DNA from: Diprion similis
Taxonomy: Eukaryota > Arthropoda > Insecta > Hymenoptera > Diprionidae
Length of the DNA: 64,000 nucleotides
Direction of reading: 5' to 3'
Assembly (NCBI RefSeq): GCF_021155765.1
Contig: NC_060114.1
Span: 1,674,001-1,738,000, forward strand
Shown: positions 45,380 to 57,500 of the stretch, in pieces
Position numbering within the stretch: position 1 is the stretch's first letter
Layout: each line of letters starts with the position of its first letter
The notes under the pieces: model-generated
Told to the model about the DNA's origin: nothing
What the model saw: the letters and a program-made list of their open reading frames with translations, nothing else
Database searches by the model: none
Translations under genes and position numbers: made by a program

Positions 45380-48300
45380 GTTGTCTTTTCGGAACCTGAA
45401 TGATGAATCTTTTAGTGAATTGGAAAGTTTCGCCAGAGATATTATGCCAGATTTAATAGATGGCGAAGATGACTTGAAAAAATACTATGGATATTTTCAC
45501 AAATGTCCGAAGAAGTTCAAGTTTTTAATTGGCGATAAACATTTGTTAAAAGAGTTGATAACCTACGTCAAGGATAAGCCTAAAAATTATTTTCGGTCAT
45601 TGGAATCCCCAACGCTGTCTAATATTCTTAAGGAATCCAACGAACCAAAGAAGAGGTGCCTTGAGCTTCATACATCGTCAAGTATAACGAAAAAACAACA
45701 TCTTTCGCAAGATTTTAAAAGTACAGATCTGAAGATCGACGTCTCAGGCGAAACGAAGAAATTAGTGACGCTTATAAAAAAATGCCTTTCAAATGATTCG
45801 GAGCTCGCCGAGCAAGTTGATACGTCAAGTAACTTGGACGTCGTCGTATCAGTGGTCGAAGAATATGACGGAGAAAATTTTCCGCAGAGATTTACTTACT
45901 CAGCAAATATCAAGTGTCCTTTCTGTACGTTGGTCGTCAAAATTACGAAATGTGGAGCTGCAGGAAACAAAGAAACTCGATGGGTGGTTTCTGACTTTAA
46001 GAGACATATACAGACTCATCTGAAGGAACGAGAAAGGTCAAAATTTGTGCGACAAAAGAGTGGCCATTCCGCCGAGCATTCCGCTCATGTTCCATCAACA
46101 AAAAAACTTTCGAAAATGCCGATAGTTACATCGAATAAATCTTTGCCTTCAATACAAGGTTGGATCACCACTACTGCCAATAAGCATGTCTCTCGAGACC
46201 TCGCTCGAGACAATATGGTTGTGGCCAATGAAGTAATGCAAACAAAAGACCTCGCAAAAGACTCAAATGCCTTGACAGTCGACGAAAATCCTGCTGAATC
46301 GGCTTCATCATCAAATCAATTCACGCCAATTATTTATGAAAAGACAACTTCCATAGAAAGCAGTCTTGATCTCGATAAATATAATGTCGTCAACGTTGCC
46401 GAACCTGCCTTGCCAGTGCCGATGGATTCTTGGCCCTCTATCGAATCTTCGACATTGGTAAATCCGTTCATGAATACCGAGGAAATGACGGGGGAATAGG
46501 TAGTCGAAACAGTACTCGGACAAATTGTTTCGATGAAAATATAGCCGGTTGTAGTAGTCAAGCACAAAACGTGAGACAAAATCTCTCATCCGCACTGTCC
46601 AAAACACCTGGAACAAACCATTATGAAAAAAACTCTCGCTTATCACGCCGAATTCGAAAACGGTTAGCGAACATCACTTCTAATCAATCGAGAAACACAA
46701 ATTATTTTCCACTTATCAATAAAATTGAGATATTAGTGAAAAAAAATAAACATTTGGAAAACATGTTGCAATCCTCATTGCAAACTTTCATGAAATCGAG
46801 ATCAGACTTACAAACAGACTGGGGTTCGTCAAGTTGTTCCGTTCAAGGTAAGATCCAGCGGAGCCGTTTTCTTACATCTCTGATGGACATAGCAACTGAT
46901 AAATGTGCTAAGAAAAAGCAGGGAATTCGATATGACGAAACAATTAAACTATTCGCCACATACCTTTTCACAATCGGTGGTAGAATGCTAACTTACCTCT
47001 TCCCTCGCTCAGTACTATTAGTCGTACTATTAGTAATACCGGATCTGTTATATTGGAAGGGGAATGTCGGTCCAGTCAGCTCAAATCATATCTGTCAAAG
47101 CGAAATCTTCCATTTTCAGTATGGTTGAGTGAAGATGCGACGCGCATCACAGGTCGTATTCAATATGATTCGCAGTCAAATCAATTAGTAGGTTTCGTTT
47201 TACCTCTTGACAAAAACTGTATGCCGGCTCGTGGTACATTTATGGCAACGTCTGCGAAAGCAATTCAAAAACATTTTGAAGAATGGGCACGTGCAAGCTT
47301 AGTTTGCGTCATAATGGCGCAGCCTTTAGAAAATGGTTCTCCAAGCTTTTGTCTATGTCTGTATGGTACAGACAATAAATTTACAGCTACTCACGTGATA
47401 AAACGGTGGAAATACATAACAGATGAGTTAAACAAAGAGGGAATCAAAGTTTTAGGTATATCTTCCGATGGAGACCCCCGTTTGCTTAGAGCAATGAGAC
47501 TAGAAGCAAATCTAGAAGTTCAGAACAAAAATAATAAACAGGCCGAAAAAATTTCATCGCTAATATTATTCACCCAAGATACTGTACACATCGGAACAAA
47601 ACTCAGATCAAGACTGTTAAAAGCATCAATTCTGTTGCCCATAGGAAATTTTCTCATTTCCATTACGCATCTCAAAATCCTTATGAATTCAGTGTCCAAA
47701 GACAAGCATTGCTTAAATCTGAAGGATTTATCCCCGAAAGATAAAATGAATTTCCCATCTGTGTTAAAAATAAGCGATCAGAAAGTATGCATTTTACTGA
47801 AAAATCACGTCCCTGGAAGTGAGGCTACTGTAGCTTATCTTGATCTAATAAGAATAACATTGTCTGAATTTCTAGATAAAAATGTAAGTCCATTAGATCG
47901 ATTATATAAGATTTGGTTTGCTGTATTTTTCTTGCGTTTGTGGAGGGCGTGGATTGTAGATACACCCGGCTACACCGTGAAAGATAACTTTCTTACATTG
48001 AATTCATACATATGCATAGAACTAAATGCCCAAAGCTTGCTACAGGCCATGACTAAGATGAAAGAGGAAGATTCAGTCAAGTTTTTTCTACCTTGGCTAT
48101 GGGGCAGCCAACAATGTGAAGGTTTTTTTCGATCACTCAGGTCCATGAGCTCCACATATTCTACAATTGTAAATTGTAGTCTTTTAGACACTATGCAACG
48201 ACTACAGCGTATCCAATTGCAGGCAGATATTTCCTCAGACGCTTTAGACGATTCATTACAAGATTTTCGTTTCCCACGCGCAAAAGCAACGCATAGTCAT

Positions 48301-49469
48301 ACCGATACTCCACCATTCAATAGCTCCTCTGATAATCTTCCAGAAAATCCCGAAATAGAAGGAACGGTAGAGAGGGCAAAACGCGACGCGCTTGCGATGA
48401 TTCTGTCTTTAGGAATTCAAACCGACGAGACAAAATGTGAAAGTTTGAATGTCCGGAAACTAGTGACTACAACAGAACATGAATTAGTCGAACAAACGGA
48501 TAGCGAAGATGATTTGCACGAAGCAGCTGATGAAAATTTTCAGAGTGAATCTGACGATCCCACAAGCTTATTGTTGTCTGACCTAACTACCCTTACTGGT
48601 ATTCAGGGAACACTAGAGTTTCGGAATTATGCACAGCCAGGTGTGGAAATAAGTCCGGATAGTCCATTTACCATTGTTAGTGATTCTACTGGACATGAAA
48701 TAGTGGTCAGGAAATCATCTATTTGTTGGCTTTTGAACCAAAATTCATGTAGCTTAAGTAGTGATCGATTACAGTGCGTTCGGGAATCGGAATTTCAAAA
48801 GTACAATAGTCAGATGAATCAGAATCCTGCTAGCGAACTATCCATTGTAAAACATGACGAAATATACGTTGGTGATTGGTGCTTATTTAATAAAGCCAGA
48901 AAAAAGTATTGCGTAGGACGCATTCTCAGTTTCTCCTACCTTAGTGGTACTACGTGGAAATCGCGTGAATTTTCTAGTGATTATGCGAATATAAAAAGAA
49001 ACAACAAAAAGATTGGTGTCCTCTGTAACTTTTATGGGATAAGAGACAATGGATCTTTAGAATTCATATTATCTAATAAGCATTCATGTTTAGATATAAA
49101 AAACTACACATGTACTTTGCCTGAGCCTGTTTGTACAGCGGAAGGACTTCGTCTTCAACAAAATGTGTGGCAGGAAATTAGATGTAAGATGTGAAATGCT
49201 TGTATTCTTTACCTTAAATTGTATTTGTCTTTTACCTTGACTTGACATACTACTTGGTGTTCATGTGTGCCAAAATATATTTACATATCTTATGTGAACC
49301 ATGAGAATTGATTTGACGTGGCATACCACCTTTCCCCGTCCCTGCAATTTCATCACAAATAACCAGTGCATATACATTGACGATTTAGTGATTTTTCACT
49401 GATATTTCATTGATTTTCTCCAGTAGTATACTTATGACTGATTCACATTTAGAGAGTATAGATCGAGGT

Positions 49470-49703
49470 ATAGAATTATGAGGATAAAACTGAACTAAAT
49501 CTTTATATTTCCAAAAAATTTTACGTTTCGCTACTAAATCTGGCCATTAACTTCATCTACTAGTATGTATCAATCTGGCCATTAACTTCATCTACTAGTA
49601 TGTATCATACTAGTAGATGAAGTTAATGGCCAGATTTAGTAGCGAAACGTAAAATTTTTTGGAAATATAAAGATTTAGTTCAGTTTTATCCTCATAATTC
49701 TAT
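49470..49703. repeat. Near-perfect palindrome
   Basis: Arms of about 98 bp (start ATAGAATTATGAGG, end CCTCATAATTCTAT) are exact inverse copies. The short centre repeats the arm tip once more as a direct repeat (CTGGCCATTAACTTCATC). It lies within element F downstream of the transposase. It may be a recent fold-back element, an inverted duplication, or an assembly artefact. Confidence 0.75.
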
Positions 49704-49945
49704 GAAAGTATCTAAGGTTTAAGTTATTTCACAAAATTTTGATTTTCGAACTTCACTGAACCTTTTCCGAACGAACATTAGAACATTGAGCTGATTCTGG
49801 CTGCTAACTGCAGCCTCGTGATATATACGTGCCTGTTTGGATGTAGAACAAATATTATACACGATAAAAAATTACAATTTTAGAAACGACTTTACAAAGG
49901 TATCCTTTCTCGCGCGCTTCCTTATATTATATGTCGGGTATATAT

Positions 49946-50592
49946 TAGGGTGAGTCAGAAATTTTTTCTTTTTTTTTTCTCCTCCAAACAGGCTCAAAAG
50001 TTTCTTTTGGGTGTAAACAAATTACTGTGAAAATATGAGCCCTTAATATTAATATTAAGAACGTCCTCATCGCATTTTTTCAATTCCCATAAGATTAACA
50101 TTGGAAAAATCATTTTTGCTTCTTCTGATTTTTATACTGTATAAACGACTGATTTCCTCATAAATTGCGTTATCAATCTTCATAGAGAATTAGACGCTCT
50201 ACAAAAAAGGTCTCTTGTCATTTTTTGTTAAATCCACTTTTTCAAAAGTTATTGGTGATCCTTTGCTGATTTTCGACCATGAATAACTTTTGAAAAAGTA
50301 GATTTATCAAAAAATGACAAGAGACCTTTTTCGTAGAGCGTTCAATTCTCTATATAGGTTGATACAGCAATTTATGAGGAAATCAGTCGTTCATACGGTA
50401 TAAAAATCAGAAGAAGCAAAAATGATTTTCCCAATGTTAATCTTATGGGAATTGAAAAAATCCGATGAAGACGTTCTTAATATTAATATTAAGGGCTCAT
50501 TTTTTTTACAGTAATTTGTTTTCACCCAAAAGAAACTTTTGAGCCTGTTTGAAAGAGAAAAATAATTTTTTTTTTTTTTTTTAATCACCCTA
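49946..50592. mobile_element. Fold-back MITE, TAGGGTG family, with exact 8-bp duplication
   Basis: Ends TAGGGTGA and TCACCCTA, flanked by GTATATAT at 49938-49945 and 50593-50600. Inverted arms nearly 300 bp. Internal words match the TIR of transposon B (AGCCCTTAATAT, CGCTCTACAAAAA, TTCAAAAGTTATT). Non-coding. The antisense ORF across it is not supported. Confidence 0.85.
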
Positions 50593-50859
50593 GTATATAT
50601 GCTCACTTCGACTTTATTAAAATCTTGTAAAAATAATTTTGTCAACCTTGATGTGGCATGGCAGTACGTCTGAAAACAGTATAGGCAAGCCCGGGGCAAG
50701 ATGAGATACTGAGGCGGAACGCACACTTTATGTTATTGAAAATAAGATAACATTTATAACATGTTTTGGATAAAATAACATAGAGTTTCCCCTCCAGTTT
50801 TCCACGCGGTTTCCCATCTCGCCAGAGTCTTCCTTATATGATTGCTGCTCGGGGTACCG

Positions 50860-51155
50860 AATCGCCGAAAATCATCAAATCCTTAACAATCGGATGAAAA
50901 TGGACTCGAAATCTCTTGTTTTGACGTAAAATCACCTTGCAATCATCTTGAAATTGCCTGAAATCGTTTCGAATATTGTGAAATCACTTGAAATCGCACG
51001 AAATCATATGATATCTCATGCGAATCTGTGAAATCACATGTAATCGTAAAGGATTCCCTGAAATCATCCACGATATAAAGACTCGCACGAAATCGCATGA
51101 AATCGTATGAAATCACATGAAATCGTATGAAATCGCTCGTAATCAGGAAATCAGC
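50860..51155 (+). repeat. Right subterminal array of 10-bp GAAATC repeats
   Basis: Counterpart of the array at 33.4-33.7 kb. Runs such as GAAATCGCAT, GAAATCGTAT, GAAATCACAT and GAAATCGTAT occur in series from about 51090. The motif points the same way as in the left array rather than inverted. Confidence 0.75.
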
Positions 51156-51188
51156 TGTACACTCAAAATGGGAGTGAATAGCCCCTCG

Positions 51189-51633
51189 TTTGTTCTACTT
51201 GTTCCTTGAATGGGTATTGCCGAAATTTATAGTATTAAATAAATACTTTCAGTCGGATAAAGTTGTTGTTAAAATTAAGCAATGCAGTATTATAGTTTAA
51301 GCTGTGATTAAATATACGCGCCAAGGCGTGCACTGGTGGGCGACACCTATATATTAAATATTATACTAATGCTGGCGGTTTCCGTTTTACTCTCGCACTT
51401 CCGTCCTGGTTAACAACCTAAAAACATGTACTTTTGACACCTTTCATTTCTAAAATATAAAATCCGTTTGTGAAAAACTAATCACATTTTTGTGTGTAAA
51501 TATAACCTACATCCTGCAACAGTTGTAATAGTCAATCTATACAACTTGATGAAAGAATACACTTTTGTGCTGTTATACGAACCGAGATTACGTTCTGCAA
51601 ACGAGTCTAGATGACATTGATCCAACGTAAAAG
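51189..51633. other. Flank of element F
   Basis: Mixed AT-rich sequence between the right end of F and the microsatellite. No gene, repeat pair or RNA is recognised. Confidence 0.4.
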
Positions 51634-52014
51634 TCTCCCTCTCCCTCTCCCTCTCCCTCTCCCTCTCCCTCTCCCTCTCCCTCTCCCTCTCCCTCTCCCT
51701 CTCCCTCTCCCTCTCCCTCTCCCTCTCCCTCTCCCTCTCCCTCTCCCTCTCCCTCTCCCTCTCCCTCTCCCTCTCCCTCTCCCTCTCCCTCTCCCTCTCC
51801 CTCTCCCTCTCCCTCTCCCTCTCCCTCTCCCTCTCCCTCTCCCTCTCCCTCTCCCTCTCCCTCTCCCTCTCCCTCTCCCTCTCCCTCTCCCTCTCCCTCT
51901 CCCTCTCCCTCTCCCTCTCCCTCTCCCTCTCCCTCTCCCTCTCCCTCTCCCTCTCCCTCTCCCTCTCCCTCTCCCTCTCCCTCTCCCTCTCCCTCTCCCT
52001 CTCCCTTTCCCTCT
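51634..52014. repeat. (CCCTCT)n microsatellite, about 63 units
   Basis: Uninterrupted hexamer array of about 380 bp with one variant near the 3' end (CCCTTT). It is open in several frames on both strands, giving Leu-Pro and Gly-Arg repeats. These are by-products of the repeat. Confidence 0.97.
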
Positions 52015-54308
52015 CACTCCAAGCGTTTCAACTTTCTCTCTGTTTCTTTCGCGCGACTGGCTTTAATAATTAATATCTCCGGATGTAGTTATCGCAGAGA
52101 GATGATTCGAAGCGATTTTGAGAGCCTCAAAACTGCTCTCTGTGAAATTTTCGTTAGTGCATAAAAAGTGAAAAATTGTAAACGTTTTGTAAACTATACA
52201 AATTTGCCTATATATCTTTAAACTGATGTTCTCTTCCTTCTTTATAATACCTCATACAAACACATACATATAAAAGTGTATATGTCCTTACATTTCAATA
52301 CACGCACACATCAATATAATATTATAACCTGATTTTATATTATTCACTATATAAATATAATTAGTAAGAAGCCTTAAAGGCATATGAGGTTATCTTCAAA
52401 TGGGCACGCCAAACCAAAAGGAAATCACAAACCAAAATTAATAATCAACTCAATGCCGAGTTCTGCGAATGGTCGCTATATCTTTCGTTACCTCGATACT
52501 CCCACACTTGGTGGGTGGTACTATACAGTCCTTTGGGTTGAGGATGGCGCAGTTGAAGATATGACACTCTATAGATGTTTAAATATTGGGTTCCCTGCAC
52601 AGCCCAGAGGCGGACCACCGTTCATCAGAGTGATAGGAACATAGACTAAACAATAAATAACTCTGGCATGACCAAAGGGCCCATGTGACCATCGTCAGCC
52701 AGCAGAGAGAAAAATCGCGCAAGCGCACAGCCACCTTGCAGCGGCCGGAGCGGTCAGCTGCATCGCGGCAAAAATCACTTCCTGTTTAGCTCTCAAACTG
52801 TTCAGTCACATTAAAAAATAATCACTTTTTATTCAATGCTCAACAAGTTCAGTCGCATTCAAAAAAACTAACTTGCTATTGTTCAGTCGCATTCAAAAAA
52901 ACTAACTTGCTATTATTCAGTCACATTCAAAAACCCATTTTATATTATAACTCTCAACTGTTCACTTCCATTCTAAAATCAACCATCAATATACCCTCGA
53001 CTCGAAGTGTTAAACATATTAGATTTAAAACATTATATTTTAAAACAACAAGTGTATCGATTACAAAAGGATTGTAATAATATATAGTTACTTTTGGTAC
53101 TGTTTAATCAACAAGTGTTTCGTGAATTGTGTTTACCCTGAGATCCCCAAAACGAAATCCTTATTCGACCAGGGTCCAGGGAAGCATAAGGATCAAAGGC
53201 AGTTCACATCGATCAAAGGTAAGACCTATATCATTTAACATTAAATCACTCGCGGCACTTGTCAGTCCATTCCTCCATTCAGTACTTGTCCGTAGCGGGG
53301 GCCCGGGTCTTCTACCAAAAATCAGGGCTCCAAACGCGTGTTGCTGATGTTCGGGTGTTGTGCCTTCTGCAAACACTCTACTTAGTTTGTTTCAACGACC
53401 GACGGCATCGGGACGTCACAATGAAATATTTACCGAATTTTCCAGAAAAATCGGCCGTTTTCAAAAATTTTTTAAATATATTATCGGGTTCTGCATTCAA
53501 TTCTGTGGTGGAAAAAAAATTTCAATTCATGAAACTTTTCTTTTGAATCTTTTTCTGGAATTTTTAATATGGCGCTGTGTCGTGCCATGCCGCGGCCGGG
53601 CGCGTCGTTGCATGCTCTGGGCTCAGCAAATTGCGTAGCGCGTCTTTGATTACCGATGCATACGCGGCCCACGAGGCTAAGTATATAAGCTTAAATGTTA
53701 TTACGTTTTAAATCATACGTGACTTATATTGTCTCATTTTTGCAATATTGCAGTAGAGATTCGAGAAATGGAAACTGTAGCAAGTATGCACAATACAAAC
53801 TTAGAAAAGTAAGTTAATAAAATATAACTTTATACAAGTATTTACCGTTTATATACGTTGAAGGTACGTGTAATTCGATTGTTGCTGTCGAGTGTCAAAA
53901 AATGTACAGATTAGAAATAGAGAGAGAGAGAGAGAGAGGGAGACAGAGAAATTCGTATGAAGGAGGCATAACTTTTTTTCCTCACATGACAAAAATATAC
54001 AAATATAAACAATCTAAATCTTCGTATCGTATTACATTCGGAGTTGAAGAAAGAGCGTAAGGAATTTCGTTTCTGACGAGGGTCCCCTGACCGCACCACT
54101 TTTTTTTCTCCATATTTTCACTTTCACACCAGATTTATTACACTTTGGGATTTATTACATTTTCTTAGTAATTGAAAAGCTTATCTTGTCTGAACACACA
54201 AAATAGATGCTTTGAACAGAATAGAACGTATAGACACGAATAGAACTTTTCCAGAATTGGGGAAAATCAATCAATATGGTCAACAGATTATAAATGCCTA
54301 TGTCATTC
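52015..54308. other. Stretch without confirmed genes; one candidate small exon
   Basis: Contains an 86-codon ORF at 52384-52644 (RYLDTPTLGGWYYTVLW) that I do not recognise. Short direct repeats (TTCAGTCGCATTCAAAAAAAC) lie near 52850-52930. There is a (GA)n run at about 53917-53945. A candidate exon with ATG at 53768 ends at 53808 before GTAAGT and encodes METVASMHNTNLE. Its phase does not join directly to the SAM-like exon at 59556, so any link needs another exon. Confidence 0.35.
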
Positions 54309-54313
54309 ACAAT

Positions 54314-54576
54314 TATTAGGGTTATTCTAAGTTCTATAAAGTCAACGCAGCATTTATATGAACAAGATAGACTAGTATTTATTATTAAACGAATAACAAC
54401 CAACAATACATCACTTTATGTAGCTTAAGTCTTTATATCTGATATCGTGTTTACAGCAATACGCGTTTTTTTAACATTACATTTGTCGCTTAACCACCAC
54501 GCCGTCATCTGACACACCGTGTTCCGCTGGTGTCGAGAGTTCGTGCATGCGCCTTAGGGCTAAATAAAATCCAACA
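54314..54576 (-). repeat. Minus-strand copia 3' LTR
   Basis: 263 bp. Preceded (in element orientation) by a purine-rich tract and followed by the ACAAT duplication. Confidence 0.9.
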
Positions 54577-54583
54577 CTCCCAC

Positions 54584-57500
54584 TTATTTAGTCCCGTTTT
54601 TAAGGCCAATTTTATCTCGCAAATACTGGAATCGACGCTTAGCAAGTGGCTTCGTAAATATGTGCGCCAGCTGCTCTTTGGATTCGATATAATCAACATC
54701 TATGTCCCCATGTTCATAAACCTGCCTGACAAAATGATAACGGACATCTATGTGCTTCGTTTTTCGATGGTACTCTGGGTTACCTGTTAGATCAATTGCT
54801 GATCTATTATCGACTAACATGGGGATTTTATCACAGTTCAACCCTAGTTCACAAAGAATTCGACGGATCCACAATCGACGACGGTCCTTACTTCCATAAC
54901 ACAGTGCGATATATTTCGCTTCAGTCGTCAAGAGTGCGACTACACGTTGTCGCTCTGAGGACCAAGAAATTGCACCCCAGTTCAATAAAAACACAAACCC
55001 GCTTGTGGATTTTCGCGTATCTATATCACCTGCATAATCCGCGTCCGTGTAACCGATCAAGTTGTTGGTGCTCCCACAGGCACCGTAGACCATCCCACAA
55101 TTAATCGTACCCGTAAGATAGCGCAATATTTGTTTAACAGCTTGCCAATGCTGTGGACCGTAATAAGTTACGAATTGACTTGCTCGATCAACTGCATATT
55201 CGATGTCAGGGCGGCTGACTTTAGCAGCGAAAAGAAGGGAACCGATAGCTTCGGGATACGGCATGTTATGCATTTGACTCTTCTCTCCATCTTTGAGAGT
55301 CTGCTGTTGACTCAGGTGTGCTCCAGGTTCAGCTGGAACAGTAGACGGTTTTGCATCTTCCATGTTGAATCTGCGTAGCATCTTCTGGATGTATGCACTT
55401 TGCTTTATTTTTATAGTGCGTTCTTCTCGATTGCGTTCTATTTCAAGCCCGATGAACTGGTTAGCTGTGTCAATTGTAATTTAAAAACACTGCTTCAAAT
55501 TCTGCAGAACAGCATCAATAGCTGCTTCAGACGCTGACATCAGCAGGCCATCGTCGACGTAGAGGCCCAGATACACAATCGCTCCCTTAACTTTGTCAGA
55601 AAAGACGCAATAGTCACTTTCGGTTGGTTGGAAACTGAACTTTTCTAAGAATTGGACGAATTTCATATTCCAACAACGAGGTGATTGTTTGAGACCGTAT
55701 ATGCTTCTTCTTAGTCTGCACACTGCATCTGGCTGTTCCTTGTCTTCGAATCCCGGCGGTTGATGCATATAGAATTCTTCATCCAGTTCTCCGTGAAGAA
55801 ACGCAGTTTTCACGTCGAATTGGGCAATTTCAAAATCCTCTGCTGCTGCAAGGGCCAGAAGCATTCGTATAGACTCGTAACGAACTACGGGCGCATACGT
55901 TGCAAAGTAATCTACGCCTTCACGCTGCGAAAATCCTTTGGCCACCAGCCTAGCCTTGTATCGAGTACCTCTCCCCGGATTCATTTTTGTATTAAACAGC
56001 CACCTGCAACCAATTAGGCGTTCACCTTTTGGGAGATCTGTAAGTTCCCACGTTTTGTTTTGGTGAAGTGAGTCCATCTCATCCACCATCGCATGTAACC
56101 ATTCACTGGCCTCAGGACTGGCAACCACATCTTCAAAAGTTGTTGGCAATGCGTCCGCCACCAACACGTAATCCCCGTACCGCTGCGGCATCTGTATTCT
56201 TCCTCGATCACGAAGTTATCTTCCCGCTACTGGCTGATGCTCTTCCAGATGTGGCTCGACCCGTTCCTCAGCTTGCTGCTGAATTTCCGGCTGTGGAATT
56301 GCTGCGGCCTGTATCGGTTGTCCTTGATCATCAGGATTCAGTTCTGCCTGAACCACTGGCAGCATTTGAACAAGTTCGACATCTGGTTGATCCTTGTGAC
56401 CGAAATCTAGTCCCAACAGTTTCTGTTAAGGATCCTGAACTGCAGGCTCAGCTTCAGTTACACTTTCATGAAAGGTAACATCGCAGCTGACGTGTACTTT
56501 CCGAGTTTTAGGATCCCAGAGACGATAATTTGTTGACTCGCCTTTGCAGCCCACAAAAATCATTTTAGAGCTCTTGTGATCATACTTCTTTCGTCCAGTC
56601 TCCTTAGGTACATGCAAGTATGCAACACAGCCGAACACGCGCATATGATTGACTTCAGGTTTCTGCTTGAACCTCTCGTACGGAGTCTTTTCTCCCGATT
56701 GCTTAGAGACGGTCCGATTCAACGCGTATGCACCCGTCCGGACTGCCTCTTCCCACAGTTCCTTAGGCAGGTTTCTGGCCAGCAGCATGGATCTGGCACT
56801 TTCACATAGCGTGCGCATTTCACGCTCAGCCCTACCATTCTGCTCGTGAACATAAGGCGTAGACAGCTCATGGATTATCCCCTTACTTCGGAGAAAATTA
56901 CCCAGCTCATTTGACAGGTACTCTCCGCCATTATCCGAGCGAAATACTTTTATGTTGCGGCCAGTCGGCTTTGCCACAAATGCCTCGTAGTCCTTGATCC
57001 TACCGAAGATTTCACTCTTATGACGCATGAAAAATACAGACCGGTACCCAGTGCAATCATCTTTGCACAGCAGGAAGTACCTCGAGCCACGTGTTGACTG
57101 TATGTTAACAGGGCCACAGACATCTGAGTGGATCTTCTCTCCAGGATTCTCTGCTCGCGGTTTCTTACTAGGTGGGTGTGGTTTTCGAGCGTGTTTACCG
57201 AGAGTACACGCCTCACAGAAGAAATCAGATTTATCTGTGATTTTCAAACCACATGCTGCATCAGGTCTTTCTGTTGCATTAATGTAGCTGACATTAATGT
57301 GGCCTAGTCGTTCATGCCACGACTTCAGCGAGTTTACTTCCGCAACGTTACACTCAGACTGCACTTGGACCTCGAAAAGCATTCGGAACAGCGATCCATG
57401 GCACACCCCTTCTGCTGACGGAGCATCGCCGTTTTCGCGCACTTCACAGTAGTCACGGTAACTATGAAACGAGAACTGTTTGTCATTGATAGCTCCCACT

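Larger units (their letters stand above)
33874..49194 (+). pseudogene. Transposase-like gene of element F, split and frameshifted
   Basis: Exon 1 (33874-33930) starts at an ATG in a lysine-rich context and ends at GTAAGT. Exon 2 begins at 36932, is split by the gypsy element at 37149-45379 (GTTGT duplicated), and resumes in frame. The N-terminal part has FWNKLEGDLGVFVPLYIKN and a C-P-F-C zinc-finger-like segment near 45919 with histidines in HIQTHLK. A frameshift lies in a GGGGG run at about 46490. A coiled-coil-like segment and GIRYDETIKLFATYL follow. A small deletion or frameshift near 46985 precedes the main block (47053-49194): VWLSEDATRITGRIQYDSQS, GISSDGDPRLLRAMRLEA, QDTVHIGTKLRSRLL, FFLPWLWGSQQCEGFFRSL. 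The RYDETIK block recalls P/THAP-type transposases, but I do not claim that family. The SDGDPR and SEDAT aspartates are candidates for catalysis. TIRs on both sides support a transposase role. Broken as written. Confidence 0.65.
33380..51188 (+). mobile_element. Large DNA transposon F (16-bp TIR, subterminal arrays)
   Basis: The ends CGAGGGGCTATTCACT (33380-33395) and its exact inverse (51173-51188) enclose subterminal GAAATC arrays and a spliced transposase-like gene. Most of the length comes from later insertions: two fold-back MITEs in the intron, a gypsy element carrying a copia element in exon 2, and one more MITE and a palindrome downstream of the gene. No flanking duplication was found with any choice of border, so the original insertion may be old. 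Confidence 0.7.

Noticed and set aside
50391..50726. Minus-strand ORF of 111 codons
   Set aside because: It runs through the inverted arm of the MITE at 49946-50592.
51607..52066. Long ORFs on both strands encoding Gly-Arg or Leu-Pro repeats
   Set aside because: They are translations of the (CCCTCT)n microsatellite. The array has no stop in several frames on either strand.
52384..52644. 86-codon ORF as a gene
   Set aside because: No family recognised, no splice context, and length is compatible with chance. Mentioned in the gap description only.
53768..53808. First exon of the SAM-like gene
   Set aside because: The ATG and GTAAGT donor are attractive, but the phase (two bases left over) does not fit the exon at 59556, which needs one.
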